From Pseudolysobacter sp964466115 (GTDB lineage: Bacteria; Pseudomonadota; Gammaproteobacteria; Xanthomonadales; Rhodanobacteraceae), in assembly GCA_964466115.1 (NCBI GenBank), contig CAYXMH010000009.1, forward strand, positions 1 to 64,000: DNA of 64,000 nt, in the 5' to 3' direction. This document shows positions 50,135 through 59,616 of the stretch, piece after piece. The notes under the pieces were generated by a model. The model was not told the origin of the DNA and did no database searches. It saw only the letters and a list, made by a program, of their open reading frames with translations. Positions within the stretch are counted from its first letter, which is position 1. Each line of letters opens with the position of its first letter. The translations under genes were made by a program, and so were the position numbers.

Positions 50135-51372
50135 TGCTGATATTTGGTTTCCTGGCAACGGCGATGCTCGCATTTGCGCTAGCGCTCGTGCTGATGCCGC
50201 TGCTGCGCACCGGTGCAGTGCGCTCCAATCATGCGCGCCAAATACGAAAGCAGGTGCGTGCTCTTGATCAAGCGCTGGCCAGTAATGTCATTAATGCAAC
50301 TGAATATGCCGCAAAACGCGCTGAGCTTGGCACCCGATTGCTCGCCGATTTAACCGAGTCCACCGCAACCCCGCGTCCGCGCGGTTCATTTATTACGGCG
50401 TTGGTAATCGCACTGCTGCTGCCAGCCGTCGCGATTTCGCTCTACCAATGGGTCGGTACCCCGCGTGCTCTGGATAATAACCAAGCCCTAGCGAGAAATT
50501 CCGATGAGCACGGTCCGGATATGCAGCAGGCCATTCGCAAATTGGCCGAAAAGCTCAAACAAAACCCGAACGATGGGGAGGGCTGGACACTACTAGGACG
50601 CGCCTACAAAGCCGGCGAACAATACGCACCGGCACGCGAAGCATTGAAGCGCGCACTCGAGTTGCTGCCCGACAATCCCGATGTGATGTTGGAATATGCG
50701 GAGACCTTAGCCCTTTCCAGCACGGATCGGCGCCTGACGGGTGAAGCGCGAGAATTAATCGAACGCGCACTTGCGCTTGATTCCAACAACCAACGCGGAT
50801 TGTGGCTGCTCGGCATCAGCGAGTATCAGGCCGGGCAGTACGATGCGGCCATCCGAAATTGGAATCGATTGCTGCCATTGTTGCCGAAAGACTCGGACGT
50901 GGCGCGTTCGGTCACTGAGCAGATTGCGGCTGCCCAAAAACGGCTTGGGGTGGATACAACAGCGGTTGCAGAAACGTCTTTAACCGCCACTCATACCGAT
51001 GCTGGTGATAAAGACGCTAAGGCGAGTTTACAAATTCGCGTCCACATTGCAGTGGATCCTGCGTTGCAAGACAAGCTCGCACCGTCCGACGTGTTGTTTG
51101 TCTTTGCAAAGGCGGCCAATGGCCCACCAATGCCACTGGCAATTCAACGCTTACGCGCAGACCAGCTGCCTACCACGGTTACCTTAGATGACAGCATGGG
51201 CATGCTGCCGAACATAAAATTATCTCAATTTCCACAAATAATCTTAGGAGCGCGTGTTTCCAAGTCCGGAAATGCCGTTGCACAATCCGGCGACTTACAA
51301 ACCCAGTCCGCCGCGTTGGACGTACACCAAAAGGAAACCATTGAATTGTTGATCAACCAGATCGTGCCTTAG
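50134..51372 (+). CDS. ccmI: Cytochrome c maturation TPR protein CcmI
   Basis: A 412-residue apocytochrome c chaperone. Two N-terminal membrane helices (about 2-22 and 90-110) flank a coiled segment (RQIRKQVRALDQALASN), then a periplasmic TPR region (about 155-270, including WTLLGRAYKAGEQYAPAREALKRALELLPDNPDVML) and a C-terminal beta domain. It ends the ccm operon. The ATG overlaps the ccmH stop by one base. Its last 4 bases overlap the end of the convergent regulator gene. Confidence 0.9.
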   Translation: MLIFGFLATAMLAFALALVLMPLLRTGAVRSNHARQIRKQVRALDQALASNVINATEYAAKRAELGTRLLADLTESTATPRPRGSFITALVIALLLPAVAISLYQWVGTPRALDNNQALARNSDEHGPDMQQAIRKLAEKLKQNPNDGEGWTLLGRAYKAGEQYAPAREALKRALELLPDNPDVMLEYAETLALSSTDRRLTGEARELIERALALDSNNQRGLWLLGISEYQAGQYDAAIRNWNRLLPLLPKDSDVARSVTEQIAAAQKRLGVDTTAVAETSLTATHTDAGDKDAKASLQIRVHIAVDPALQDKLAPSDVLFVFAKAANGPPMPLAIQRLRADQLPTTVTLDDSMGMLPNIKLSQFPQIILGARVSKSGNAVAQSGDLQTQSAALDVHQKETIELLINQIVP

Positions 51373-53843
51373 ATGGATACTTCGGTGAAATCGAAGCTCA
51401 TCTGTGCAAGCCACGGACACAGCAGATCCCCTTGCGCGTAATGCACTCCAAGCTGTACCAATACGGCAAGATCGTGCATGTCGGAAATACCGAGCGCGAT
51501 GATGACCTTACCGAGACCGCGCATCTCAGAAACCAAGTGGGCCACAGACGTCCATGCGTTGACGCCGGGCGTTTCGGCAATTGAGGTGGGACGCTGCACG
51601 ACGATACTGCTAAACGCCGGGTGGCCAATCAATTTACGGCTGGACACATCGTTTGGCTGCAATGCCAACGACAAATGCACACCCACCCGCTGCAACGCAT
51701 CTAGGGCGGAATCGAGCTTGGCCATGCTATCGATAAGCTCAAGCGCCTCAAATTCGATCGCAATGGCCTGCATCGGCAGTTGTTGACTACGCAACTCGGT
51801 TACCAACCAAGGGACAAACGCTGGATCGAATAAGCTTTGCGCCGATACCGGCACGATCAAGTGCAAGTCGCGCTTGGTGCTGAGCGCGCCATTCAACCGG
51901 CGCAACGCATGGTGAAATAAAGCACGATCAACGCGTGGCATTAAACCGAGTTTATTGGCGACTGGACCATAAACCGCCGAATCCAACACCAGCGAATGAG
52001 AAAACTTCGGCGGGGTTAACACCATTCGCACCACGTATTGGCCAGTCAATTGCCCGGTCAGTGGGACCCGCGCCTGAAACGACAAACGTACCATATCCGA
52101 CGTCATCGGACCGCGCAGCATCGACTTAATTACCCGCGTTTGCGGATCGTCGTTTAATTGCGAACCGGGAATGCGCAAATCCAACTCGGTACGCGCCCCG
52201 CCGGCCTCTTGGGTGTTGCGGCAAAGGCGCATCACTTTGGCAATGAGGGCCTCGACATTCGTCACCTCCGGAGTCAGACGCAAACCGGCCACGGTGAAAT
52301 GAAGCTGCGTGGTATGTTCTGCGGATAACCATAAGCGCTTTTGCAAACGTTCGCGCAGCGCATCGATTTCCTGCTGCAATGCCTGCTCAGAGCTGCCACG
52401 AAACATCATCAAAAAGGCCAGATCCGCGCAGGCGCAAGGCGGATGCACATGGCGCAACTCCGCCCCCAGCGAAACCGCAACCTGCTGCGCCAAAACACCC
52501 ATTGCGACAAATCCGACGTGTTCACGCAACACGTCCTGTCCATCCACGGCAATCATCGCTAAAATCAAGCAGTGTTCTTGCACGTCGCCGGCGCAACGCT
52601 CCACGTCGCGCACAAACGTCTCCCGGCTGACCAATGCGCCGCGCCGATCCCCACCTTGCGCCTCGTTGCCACCCAACAAGCGTGCTCGGCGCACGCGGCT
52701 TTCCACCGTTAACAACAAATGGCGCGGCTTAATGGGTTTGGTGATGAAATCATCGCCACCCATGCGAATGGCGTCAAAACGCAGATCAAGATCGTGTTCC
52801 CCGGAAAGAAACACCAAAGGCAGCAATGCCAACTCGGGACGCTCGCGCACGCGCTGCGCCACTTCAATGCCGTTGCAATCGGGTAAGTAAAGATCCAGCA
52901 AAACCAAGTCCGGCTTAAATTCGGTAATCGCCGCCAACACCTCGCCACCGGTGGCGCAAACTTGGGAAACCATGCCGCGATGGCGCAGCACCGACTCACA
53001 GAACTGCGCTTGGGCCCGGTCGTCCTCCACGATCAACACCCGATAGCTTTGGCTGCGGCGCTGAACCAGCATTTCATCGATTTGCGCCGCCAATACCACT
53101 GGATCGGTTTGTGTGGTGACCACATCGGCACCGGCGCGTTGTGCAAACAACGTGCGATCGAGATCTGCGGCTTCAATCAATACCAAGCACGCCACCGTTT
53201 CCTTGCCTGACTCATTGCGGCGCTCAATGGCATCTATTAATAAATGCAACTGTGGAACAAAAAAACCCTCTACGATTAATACATCGGGGCGAATTCTGCT
53301 GGCGGCACCAACGGCCATTTCCAAGTTATCGAACGGATGCACAATATACCGATGTTGCCCTAGCTGGGTTGCCAAGCCCGATAAATCGTTATCCTCGCGA
53401 CGCAAGTAAAAAGCGATGTTGTGTTTGCTGCTTTGCGCCAGGACCGTGCGGCGCACCGGCTTTTCCGATCTGCGGTCCAGCGCACGGCCCAACCGCTGCA
53501 CCAGTTCGCGCATATGCTGATGTTGGGAACGGTTCGGGTAAGACGCCGCCTCCAAGAAAGAGCACATATACACGATCAATTCGAGCGCCGGTTCCGTTAA
53601 CGAGGCGACTTTAAGTTGATCGGCGCAAGCGACCAATTGATCCAGCTTTTCGTGCAAATCGACGGCGCGATCGCATTGCCACTCAGCCCCAAGCACCTCG
53701 GTCCATTCGGTAACAAAATCGCGCATCCGGGTGCGCAAAACCTGGACCGCACCCTCATGCGCAGACATTGCATCCGCATCCATACCAGGCGCATTTGCGG
53801 GCTCTGATTTAGGCTCTGATTCTTGGGCCGGTTGCTTGCTCAT
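51369..53843 (-). CDS. Multidomain response regulator with degenerate GGDEF and EAL domains
   Basis: An 824-residue cytoplasmic signalling protein. The N-terminal about 125 residues are helical and Hpt-like but lack a clear phospho-His motif. A receiver-like domain without an acidic pocket follows (about 141-262), then a real receiver (about 267-390) with Glu273-Asp274-Asp275, phospho-acceptor Asp317 (LLDLYLPD) and KPIKP. Next come GGDEF-like (about 405-560) and EAL-like (about 585-815) domains; neither signature motif is intact, so it probably binds c-di-GMP or a partner without turning it over, similar to FimX-type proteins. It is convergent with and overlaps ccmI. Confidence 0.78.
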   Translation of the reverse strand: MSKQPAQESEPKSEPANAPGMDADAMSAHEGAVQVLRTRMRDFVTEWTEVLGAEWQCDRAVDLHEKLDQLVACADQLKVASLTEPALELIVYMCSFLEAASYPNRSQHQHMRELVQRLGRALDRRSEKPVRRTVLAQSSKHNIAFYLRREDNDLSGLATQLGQHRYIVHPFDNLEMAVGAASRIRPDVLIVEGFFVPQLHLLIDAIERRNESGKETVACLVLIEAADLDRTLFAQRAGADVVTTQTDPVVLAAQIDEMLVQRRSQSYRVLIVEDDRAQAQFCESVLRHRGMVSQVCATGGEVLAAITEFKPDLVLLDLYLPDCNGIEVAQRVRERPELALLPLVFLSGEHDLDLRFDAIRMGGDDFITKPIKPRHLLLTVESRVRRARLLGGNEAQGGDRRGALVSRETFVRDVERCAGDVQEHCLILAMIAVDGQDVLREHVGFVAMGVLAQQVAVSLGAELRHVHPPCACADLAFLMMFRGSSEQALQQEIDALRERLQKRLWLSAEHTTQLHFTVAGLRLTPEVTNVEALIAKVMRLCRNTQEAGGARTELDLRIPGSQLNDDPQTRVIKSMLRGPMTSDMVRLSFQARVPLTGQLTGQYVVRMVLTPPKFSHSLVLDSAVYGPVANKLGLMPRVDRALFHHALRRLNGALSTKRDLHLIVPVSAQSLFDPAFVPWLVTELRSQQLPMQAIAIEFEALELIDSMAKLDSALDALQRVGVHLSLALQPNDVSSRKLIGHPAFSSIVVQRPTSIAETPGVNAWTSVAHLVSEMRGLGKVIIALGISDMHDLAVLVQLGVHYAQGDLLCPWLAQMSFDFTEVSI

Positions 53844-54033
53844 GGGTCAGTTGCCTTTAAGACACCTGAAATATACATCAATGACCGGATTTTAGGTGCA
53901 ACCCCCTCCCCCAAGCACAGTTGGACCCCGAGGTCACTTCGTCTTACACTGCAGTTAAAAGATTAACGCTGCCCGCGCGATCAATGCGTTTACGTCGCAT
54001 TGTCTGTACTTCCTTTCTCAAATTTTACAGCTC

Positions 54034-55260
54034 ATGCTCGAAAGCGCACCCGAATCAACGAATGTCCGCGAGATATTGAACCCTACGGAACTCAATCGGC
54101 TTGCGCGCGATTTAATTGAGGACACGTTATCGTTGATTTGGGTTGAAGGGGAAATATCCAACTTTGCCAAGCCCGCCTCCGGACATATCTACTTCACACT
54201 AAAAGACGCGCAAGCCCAAGTGCGCTGCGCCATGTTTCGTCCCAAAAGCCAATTTTTGCGTTTTAAACCAAGCGATGGGATGCGCGTATTACTGCGTGCC
54301 AAAGCAAGCCTATATGAAGGACGCGGTGAGTTTCAGCTGTTGGTCGATCACCTGGAAGAAGCCGGTGCCGGTGCATTGCAACGCGCCTTCGAGGAGCTTA
54401 AAGCAAAACTGAAAGCCGAAGGTTTATTCGACCTTTCGCATAAACGTGCGTTACCAAAATTTCCGCGGAGCATCGGCATTATCACCTCCGCCAGCGGTGC
54501 TGCTGTACGCGATGTCATTTCGGTGGCAAAAAGACGGTTTCCATTAATCGATATCGATGTTTTACCCGTGCCAGTGCAAGGTACGGATGCGGCCCCCGCC
54601 ATCATAGCGATGCTGCATTCGGCCAACGCTGCCAGGCGCCATGATGTGTTGCTATTAACCCGCGGCGGCGGTTCATTGGAAGATCTTTGGGCATTTAACG
54701 ACGAGGCACTGGCACGCGCGATTCGCTCAAGCACCATTCCGATTGTTGCCGCCATTGGGCACGAGGTTGATTTCACGATTGCGGAATTTGTTGCCGACCT
54801 GCGCGCGGCAACACCTTCGGCCGCCGCCGAGATTATGCTGCCAGATGCCGGCGAATGGACGCATCGATTGCATGTCTTTCGCGAACATATGCGTCGTTCG
54901 CTGCAACGCAAGCTGCAATCCAGCCAACAACGACTGGATTTGGCATTAACGCGGCTCAACGCCCAACTCCCGCAGCGGCGGCTGGAGCGCAGTAAGGATC
55001 GTTTGCTTGCCGGCTGGTCTCGCCTGCGCGCGATTACCGGTCATCGCCTGGAGCAGCGCGCATTGCGTCTTGGGCAACTGGCGCGAACCTTAAACGCGGT
55101 AAGCCCGCTGGCCACGATGGAGCGCGGCTATGCGATTTTACTCGACGCGGATCGCGGTCATGTCATTCGTTCAATCACGCAAACCAAATCCGGCGCCCAG
55201 ATCCATGCGCGCGTGAGTGACGGCGAAATCCGCTTGCGCGTCCAAGACTCCAACGAGTAG
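54034..55260 (+). CDS. xseA: Exodeoxyribonuclease VII large subunit
   Basis: Large subunit of exonuclease VII, which degrades single-stranded DNA, 408 residues. An N-terminal OB-fold domain (about 12-105, LIWVEGEISNFAKPASGHIYFTLKDAQAQVRCAMF) precedes the catalytic domain with GIITSASGAAVRDVI, RGGGSLEDLWAFNDE and AIGHEVDFTIAEFVADLRAATPSAAAE, and a C-terminal coiled-coil region. xseB is not adjacent. The gene begins 190 bases after the start of the divergent regulator gene. Confidence 0.96.
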   Translation: MLESAPESTNVREILNPTELNRLARDLIEDTLSLIWVEGEISNFAKPASGHIYFTLKDAQAQVRCAMFRPKSQFLRFKPSDGMRVLLRAKASLYEGRGEFQLLVDHLEEAGAGALQRAFEELKAKLKAEGLFDLSHKRALPKFPRSIGIITSASGAAVRDVISVAKRRFPLIDIDVLPVPVQGTDAAPAIIAMLHSANAARRHDVLLLTRGGGSLEDLWAFNDEALARAIRSSTIPIVAAIGHEVDFTIAEFVADLRAATPSAAAEIMLPDAGEWTHRLHVFREHMRRSLQRKLQSSQQRLDLALTRLNAQLPQRRLERSKDRLLAGWSRLRAITGHRLEQRALRLGQLARTLNAVSPLATMERGYAILLDADRGHVIRSITQTKSGAQIHARVSDGEIRLRVQDSNE

Positions 55261-55292
55261 TCGCTTGCATTCCACGATTCGGAAAACTGGCA

Positions 55293-56729
55293 ATGCTTAA
55301 AAATGCGTACCCCTATTACCTTGCCAACCAAGCGGTATACGCCAATACCGATTTGGCTGTCACCGATAAATATTCCGGAGAAATCGCAACCCGCGTTGCG
55401 CTGGCAGACACCCATGCCATTCATGCCGGCATCGCGGCCGCGGTTGCCGCAACAATACCGATGCGCGAACTTCCTGCTTATGCACGCCAAGCGATACTGG
55501 AGCACTGCGTAACCCGCTTTCGCGAGCGCTACGATGAGCTGGCCTTAAGCTTGTGCATTGAAGCCGGCAAACCGATCAAAGATGCGCGCGGTGAGGTCAC
55601 TCGATTGATCGACACATTTAAGGCGGCCGCGGAAGAGGCCGTTCGCGTGAACGGTGAAGTGATCAATTTGGAAATCTCCCAACGCGCCAAAGGGTATCGC
55701 GGCATGTGGAAACGCGTTCCGATCGGGCCGTGTTCGTTTATTTCACCGTTTAATTTTCCGTTGAACCTGGTCGCGCACAAAATTGCGCCGGCAATCGCAA
55801 TCGGGTGCCCCTTCGTATTGAAACCGGCCAGCCGCACGCCGATCGGCGCGCTGATCATCGGCGAAATTTTAGCCGAAACCGATTTGCCGAAGGGCGCGTT
55901 CTCGATCCTGCCAGCGCATCGCGATGGCGCCGATTTATTCACCACCGATGCGCGGTTAAAACTATTATCGTTCACCGGCTCGCCTGCCGTGGGTTGGCAA
56001 TTAAAAACCAAGGCGGGCAAGAAAAAAGTTGTTCTCGAGTTGGGCGGCAACGCCGCCTGCATCGTCGAGGCAGACCAGCGTGAACGCTTGGACTTTGTCA
56101 TCGAACGATTGGTTTTCGGTGCCTTTTACCAATCCGGCCAAAGCTGCATCAGCGTACAGCGCATTTTAGTGCACGAGTCGCTATACGATGATTTACGTGA
56201 TCGCTTAGTCGCTGCGGTCAAAAAACTAAAGATGGGCGATCCAAAAGACGAGCACACTTTTATTGGCCCTATGATTTCGCAAGACGAAGCCAAGCGCGTG
56301 AAGGATTGGATTGATCGAGCCGTTGCCGCTGGTGCACGTTTGCTGTGCGGCGGCAAACGCGATGCTGCAATGCTTGAAGCCACAGTTCTGGAAAACGTAA
56401 ATCCCGCGCAACCGATCAGTTGCAGGGAGGCTTTCGGTCCCGTGGTGATATTGGCCAAATACGCGGATTATGAGCAAGCCTTAAACAGGGTTAACGACAG
56501 CGCTTTCGGTTTACAAGCCGGCTTTTTCAGCAATGACCTCCACAAAGCCATGCACGCTTGGGACACGCTTGAGGTCGGTGGTGTGATCGTTGGCGACGTA
56601 CCAAGTTTCCGCGTCGACAATATGCCTTACGGCGGCGTTAAAGATTCCGGTCTAGGCCGCGAAGGTATCCGTTTTGCCATCGAAGACATGAGCGAAATCC
56701 GTTTGCTGGTGATTCGCGATCAAGCGTAG
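55293..56729 (+). CDS. NAD(P)-dependent aldehyde dehydrogenase (lactaldehyde/GAPN-like)
   Basis: A 478-residue aldehyde dehydrogenase with general base Glu249 (VVLELGGN) and catalytic Cys285 (SGQSCISVQRI). The sequence style (EAGKPIKDARGEV, FSAEEAVRVNGE-like region, FNFPLNLVAHKIAPAIAIG) is that of the lactaldehyde dehydrogenase/non-phosphorylating GAPDH branch and is unlike the enzyme at 3171-4637. It lies 32 bases after xseA and may share its transcript. Substrate is not determined by the sequence. Confidence 0.9.
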   Translation: MLKNAYPYYLANQAVYANTDLAVTDKYSGEIATRVALADTHAIHAGIAAAVAATIPMRELPAYARQAILEHCVTRFRERYDELALSLCIEAGKPIKDARGEVTRLIDTFKAAAEEAVRVNGEVINLEISQRAKGYRGMWKRVPIGPCSFISPFNFPLNLVAHKIAPAIAIGCPFVLKPASRTPIGALIIGEILAETDLPKGAFSILPAHRDGADLFTTDARLKLLSFTGSPAVGWQLKTKAGKKKVVLELGGNAACIVEADQRERLDFVIERLVFGAFYQSGQSCISVQRILVHESLYDDLRDRLVAAVKKLKMGDPKDEHTFIGPMISQDEAKRVKDWIDRAVAAGARLLCGGKRDAAMLEATVLENVNPAQPISCREAFGPVVILAKYADYEQALNRVNDSAFGLQAGFFSNDLHKAMHAWDTLEVGGVIVGDVPSFRVDNMPYGGVKDSGLGREGIRFAIEDMSEIRLLVIRDQA

Positions 56730-56735
56730 CCAGTT

Positions 56736-56758
56736 GTAGGGTGGGTTTTTAACCCACC
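56736..56758. repeat. Half copy of repeat family C
   Basis: GTAGGGTGGGTTTTTAACCCACC matches one arm of the element at 44991-45077, ending in CCACCATGCG similar to that element's CCACCGCGTGCG. It forms a hairpin 7 bases after the aldehyde dehydrogenase stop codon and may act as a terminator. Confidence 0.6.
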
Positions 56759-56876
56759 ATGCGATGCATTTATATCTTAAGTGAAAAGTGGAAAATATAG
56801 CGAAAGTTGGGGTGAGCATGCGAACTCATGCGCCAGGGTTCGTCTACGTTAATTTGCAACTGCACCGCAAACATGC

Positions 56877-56904
56877 GGTGCAATGCCCTTCGGGTATTGC
56901 ACCC
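56877..56904. repeat. 12-bp stem hairpin with TTC loop
   Basis: GGTGCAATGCCC and GGGTATTGCACC pair over 12 bp with one G-T wobble. The hairpin touches the stop codon of the frameshifted exported-protein gene on the minus strand. No T-run follows, so it may be a small repeat or an mRNA 3' stabiliser. Confidence 0.5.
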
Positions 56905-57492
56905 TACCGAATCCGCCTTACGCGTTGCCGCTCAGCTACCGGTAAGCGCGCCAACAGCTCGTTCACCTTACGCAAGGTCAGCGCACTCAAACCCAAACTT
57001 CCCGGAACTTCTCCACCGCGCATCCGTAACAGCTCGTTGTCCTCCACCGCATGCCGCTCATACGCACACGAAGCTCCCGCACCCTCCGCGCAGCTCACGC
57101 CCATCGGCAACCGATACGTTTGATACCCGCCACCGCGCTCGTACAACCGCACCATTCCGCTTTCCGCATCCCCTTCCGCTGCGGTCACGTAACTTTCAAA
57201 GCTCAATCGAAACTCGCCTACGCTCGTCACTCCAGAACGCGCCTTTTCCTCCTCCATCAGGCGAACCGTCGTGTCGATCGCAGGTCCGTAGGAGGGCTGG
57301 TACAACAACCCGTTGTCGCTAAACGCGATACCGCCCTGGCTCGGTAAAAAAACTGTACCCCACCGCCTGCTGGTGACCCCCGCCTCCGCACGTGTTTCCT
57401 GCCTGGCAGTCCGCATTAGCCGCTTGCGCTAATTCCACTAAACCTAAACTCACTAGCAGCAACGCGCTAAACATGGCTAAACGATTCAACAT
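56904..57492 (-). pseudogene. Exported protein of unknown function, frameshifted at a 7-base homopolymer
   Basis: The N-terminal frame starts at ATG 57492 (ribosome-binding CGGAG) with a signal peptide (MLNRLAMFSALLLVSLGLVELAQA) and a Cys/Gly-rich start, but stops at 57319. The rest of the protein is in another frame down to 56904. The two frames join naturally at an A7/T7 run (57346-57352): with one base fewer the reading would be ...GYSFLPSQGGIAFSDNG..., giving about 195 residues with no interruption. The mature product has conserved-looking paired cysteines (GVSCAEGAGASCAYE). It could be a true pseudogene, a slippage/phase-variable gene or a sequencing error. It is 32 bases downstream of the other exported-protein gene. 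Function unknown. Confidence 0.72.
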
Positions 57493-57524
57493 AACCCGCT
57501 CCGATAAATTACTTAAATGCTTAA

Positions 57525-59282
57525 CTACTGCGCCATACGGTATAAATTGACGCAACGATCAAACCCGGTTTCGGAATTTTGTTGACCCGATACGGCAGTG
57601 CCGTTATCAAGCCGCAGCTCCGGCTGCAATTCAGTGTGATAGCTCATCGTGGCTGAATCGAACGTACGCACATACATGTTGATCAAGCGGCACGGATCGG
57701 CGAAACGCTCAGGACAGAACGCACGTGTCAATGAATCCGGACTGGCAGCGGTGGGCGAACAATCGACATTGAAACCGTAAGCACCGGGAACCCCGGCAGT
57801 GCGGTCGTACGCCGGCGTATAGAACTGAAATACGCTGGCCCGTTGGCCGGTGCGGGGAACTAACACGCTCAATAGCGGCGACCCACCTGCGGAATTAATG
57901 GCGGTCGGCACCGCACAGAACAATGGACCACGCGGATCGCTCGGTTCACGCACACCGGGCACGAAATGTGGGGCTATCGATGTATTGCATCCGGAAGCCG
58001 CTTCGGTAAACGCCGCCATGATGCGTCCTTCGCGCGCCACATACGCAGGTTCTCCCGGACGGGCCCCCACCGTAGTTTCGCCGTTGTTCAATCCGGCGCC
58101 ACCACCCCGCCCATAACTCGTGACCCTGACGTTACTTAACTCTGCACCGGGTAATAAACGATGTACGTCCGGCACCAATCGAAAATACTGCCACGGGAAA
58201 TAGCGGCCCGACAGGAGGAATAAATAGGATCCAGGGGTAACATTCGGATCCGGCATCCTAAACGCAGTCCGGCAACGCGGATTTAGCGAACAGTATTGCC
58301 AAAACACCGGGGCCTTCACCAAGACCCTGCCGTAGGGAAGGGTAACCCCGCCGCTTTGTGTTGTTCCGGTGGAATAGCTTGGCGGTCGATTGGAAATCAG
58401 CTGCACATCGGCATACGGGCCCATAACGAACGATCGAACATTCCTGTCGTTCCAATAACTCCAGCAACCGAAGATATTCATCACTGCGCAAACATTGGAT
58501 ATATCCGTCGTACGGCCGGGATGCGGACCCGGCGGTACTTGTAAAAAGTACACATGGTCTTCAAACCCGGTAGCACCAGCCGTTCTGGGAGGCGTTGCCG
58601 TAACTACGAACGAATTGTTTCCAGAGTAATCCGGCGCCCACCAGGCCAAACGGAAGTTATCGTCGCGGGTCCAAATTCTCGGTGGTGCGTAATTGCAGTA
58701 GTTCCCGACAACACTAATGGGGCCATTGCCTGGAACTCTGCAATTGACATTGGCCCTCACATACCCGGAGTCCATAAACCAAATGCTTTCATCGGTATCA
58801 AAACCAGACGCCGTTAAAATTTTTGCGCCAGCCAGCTTGGTATTTGTCGCTGGTTGTGTTGTTTGGTGGACTTTTTCGTATTCGTCCTCAACCAACATTT
58901 GCACCCCAGCTATATCCGCTTCTTGCGCAAACGCGACGAAGGATTGCATCGAGGTGAACAGCATTAATTGATTGGTAGCTGAGTTGTAAAACTCGATCAG
59001 CGGCTGTTCGGCATATTGCGCGTACTGTTCGAACGGCACTTCGCTATGCCCATCGATGATGAGGTTTTTGGGCTTTTCCGATTCCGCGTCGGGCTCTTTA
59101 GCCTCAACCGGATAAAACTCAGGGGGAAATTCGTTGTTCCAATAAGCCGGCAACGGCGTCATCTTGAATTCGGTGTCGCTTCCATTATTGAGCTCACTCT
59201 CGGTAAGCCCCTTGGGAAGTGCCGCAACATTTACGCCTAAGCAAACACACGATAGAGCAAACACCCATTTTTGCAGTTTCAT
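57525..59282 (-). CDS. Large exported protein of unknown function
   Basis: A 585-residue protein with a signal peptide (about 1-21, FALSCVCLGVNVAA). I do not recognise it. The mature part is rich in Pro, Gly, aromatic residues and cysteines (about 15 after the signal peptide), suggesting a disulfide-bonded extracellular or periplasmic protein. Residues 105-125 (SMQSFVAFAQEADIAGVQMLV) are helical, and the rest appears beta-rich (WWAPDYSGNNSFVVTATPP, SYLFLLSGRYFPWQYFRLVP). No catalytic motif or membrane anchor is seen. It is followed after 32 bases by the frameshifted exported-protein gene, so the pair is probably one operon. Confidence 0.85.
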   Translation of the reverse strand: MKLQKWVFALSCVCLGVNVAALPKGLTESELNNGSDTEFKMTPLPAYWNNEFPPEFYPVEAKEPDAESEKPKNLIIDGHSEVPFEQYAQYAEQPLIEFYNSATNQLMLFTSMQSFVAFAQEADIAGVQMLVEDEYEKVHQTTQPATNTKLAGAKILTASGFDTDESIWFMDSGYVRANVNCRVPGNGPISVVGNYCNYAPPRIWTRDDNFRLAWWAPDYSGNNSFVVTATPPRTAGATGFEDHVYFLQVPPGPHPGRTTDISNVCAVMNIFGCWSYWNDRNVRSFVMGPYADVQLISNRPPSYSTGTTQSGGVTLPYGRVLVKAPVFWQYCSLNPRCRTAFRMPDPNVTPGSYLFLLSGRYFPWQYFRLVPDVHRLLPGAELSNVRVTSYGRGGGAGLNNGETTVGARPGEPAYVAREGRIMAAFTEAASGCNTSIAPHFVPGVREPSDPRGPLFCAVPTAINSAGGSPLLSVLVPRTGQRASVFQFYTPAYDRTAGVPGAYGFNVDCSPTAASPDSLTRAFCPERFADPCRLINMYVRTFDSATMSYHTELQPELRLDNGTAVSGQQNSETGFDRCVNLYRMAQ

Positions 59283-59616
59283 AGCAATTCCTAAATTTTA
59301 CTTCTTACCAACCCACGATAGCTTCACGCACACCGAATCAAACAGAGCCTGATGTCTATCTAGTAAGTGCGTAATTTGGAGCTGCAAATGGACAGATGAT
59401 TTGTTACAAACTGTAACGGCGTAATGCAAACCATCGATTTGACGGGGCTACAAACGCAGTGTTGTTCAACTGGAGAGTTCCAGTGCCAGCAATCTTAAGG
59501 GCTGAAGGCAGGGGCGAAACGCGTTCTAACCATTTGCATCACAACTTCGTTCTCTTTTAACCCCGCCCCCAGGTTCTATCCGTTGCACCTCATATGGTCC
59601 TCGAACCGGAGCGAAA
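59283..59616. other. 334-bp divergent intergenic region
   Basis: This gap holds the promoters of the exported-protein operon (minus) and the sigma-factor operon (plus). A perfect 15-bp palindrome is at 59403-59417. No small gene or RNA was found. Confidence 0.5.
59403..59417. promoter_or_regulatory. Palindrome GTTACA-N3-TGTAAC
   Basis: A perfect palindrome GTTACA AAC TGTAAC, 121 bases upstream of the exported-protein start and 200 bases before the sigma factor. Its arms resemble the TGTAAC part of the motif at 21344. It could be a transcription factor site; the regulator is unknown. Confidence 0.35.

Noticed and set aside
52309..52890. A 193-codon open frame opposite the REC/GGDEF/EAL gene
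   Set aside because: Arg/Ser/Thr-rich translation without domain features; the opposite frame has clear receiver motifs.
54348..56101. Long antisense frames opposite xseA and the second aldehyde dehydrogenase
   Set aside because: They are shadows of genes with complete catalytic motifs and lack ribosome-binding sites.
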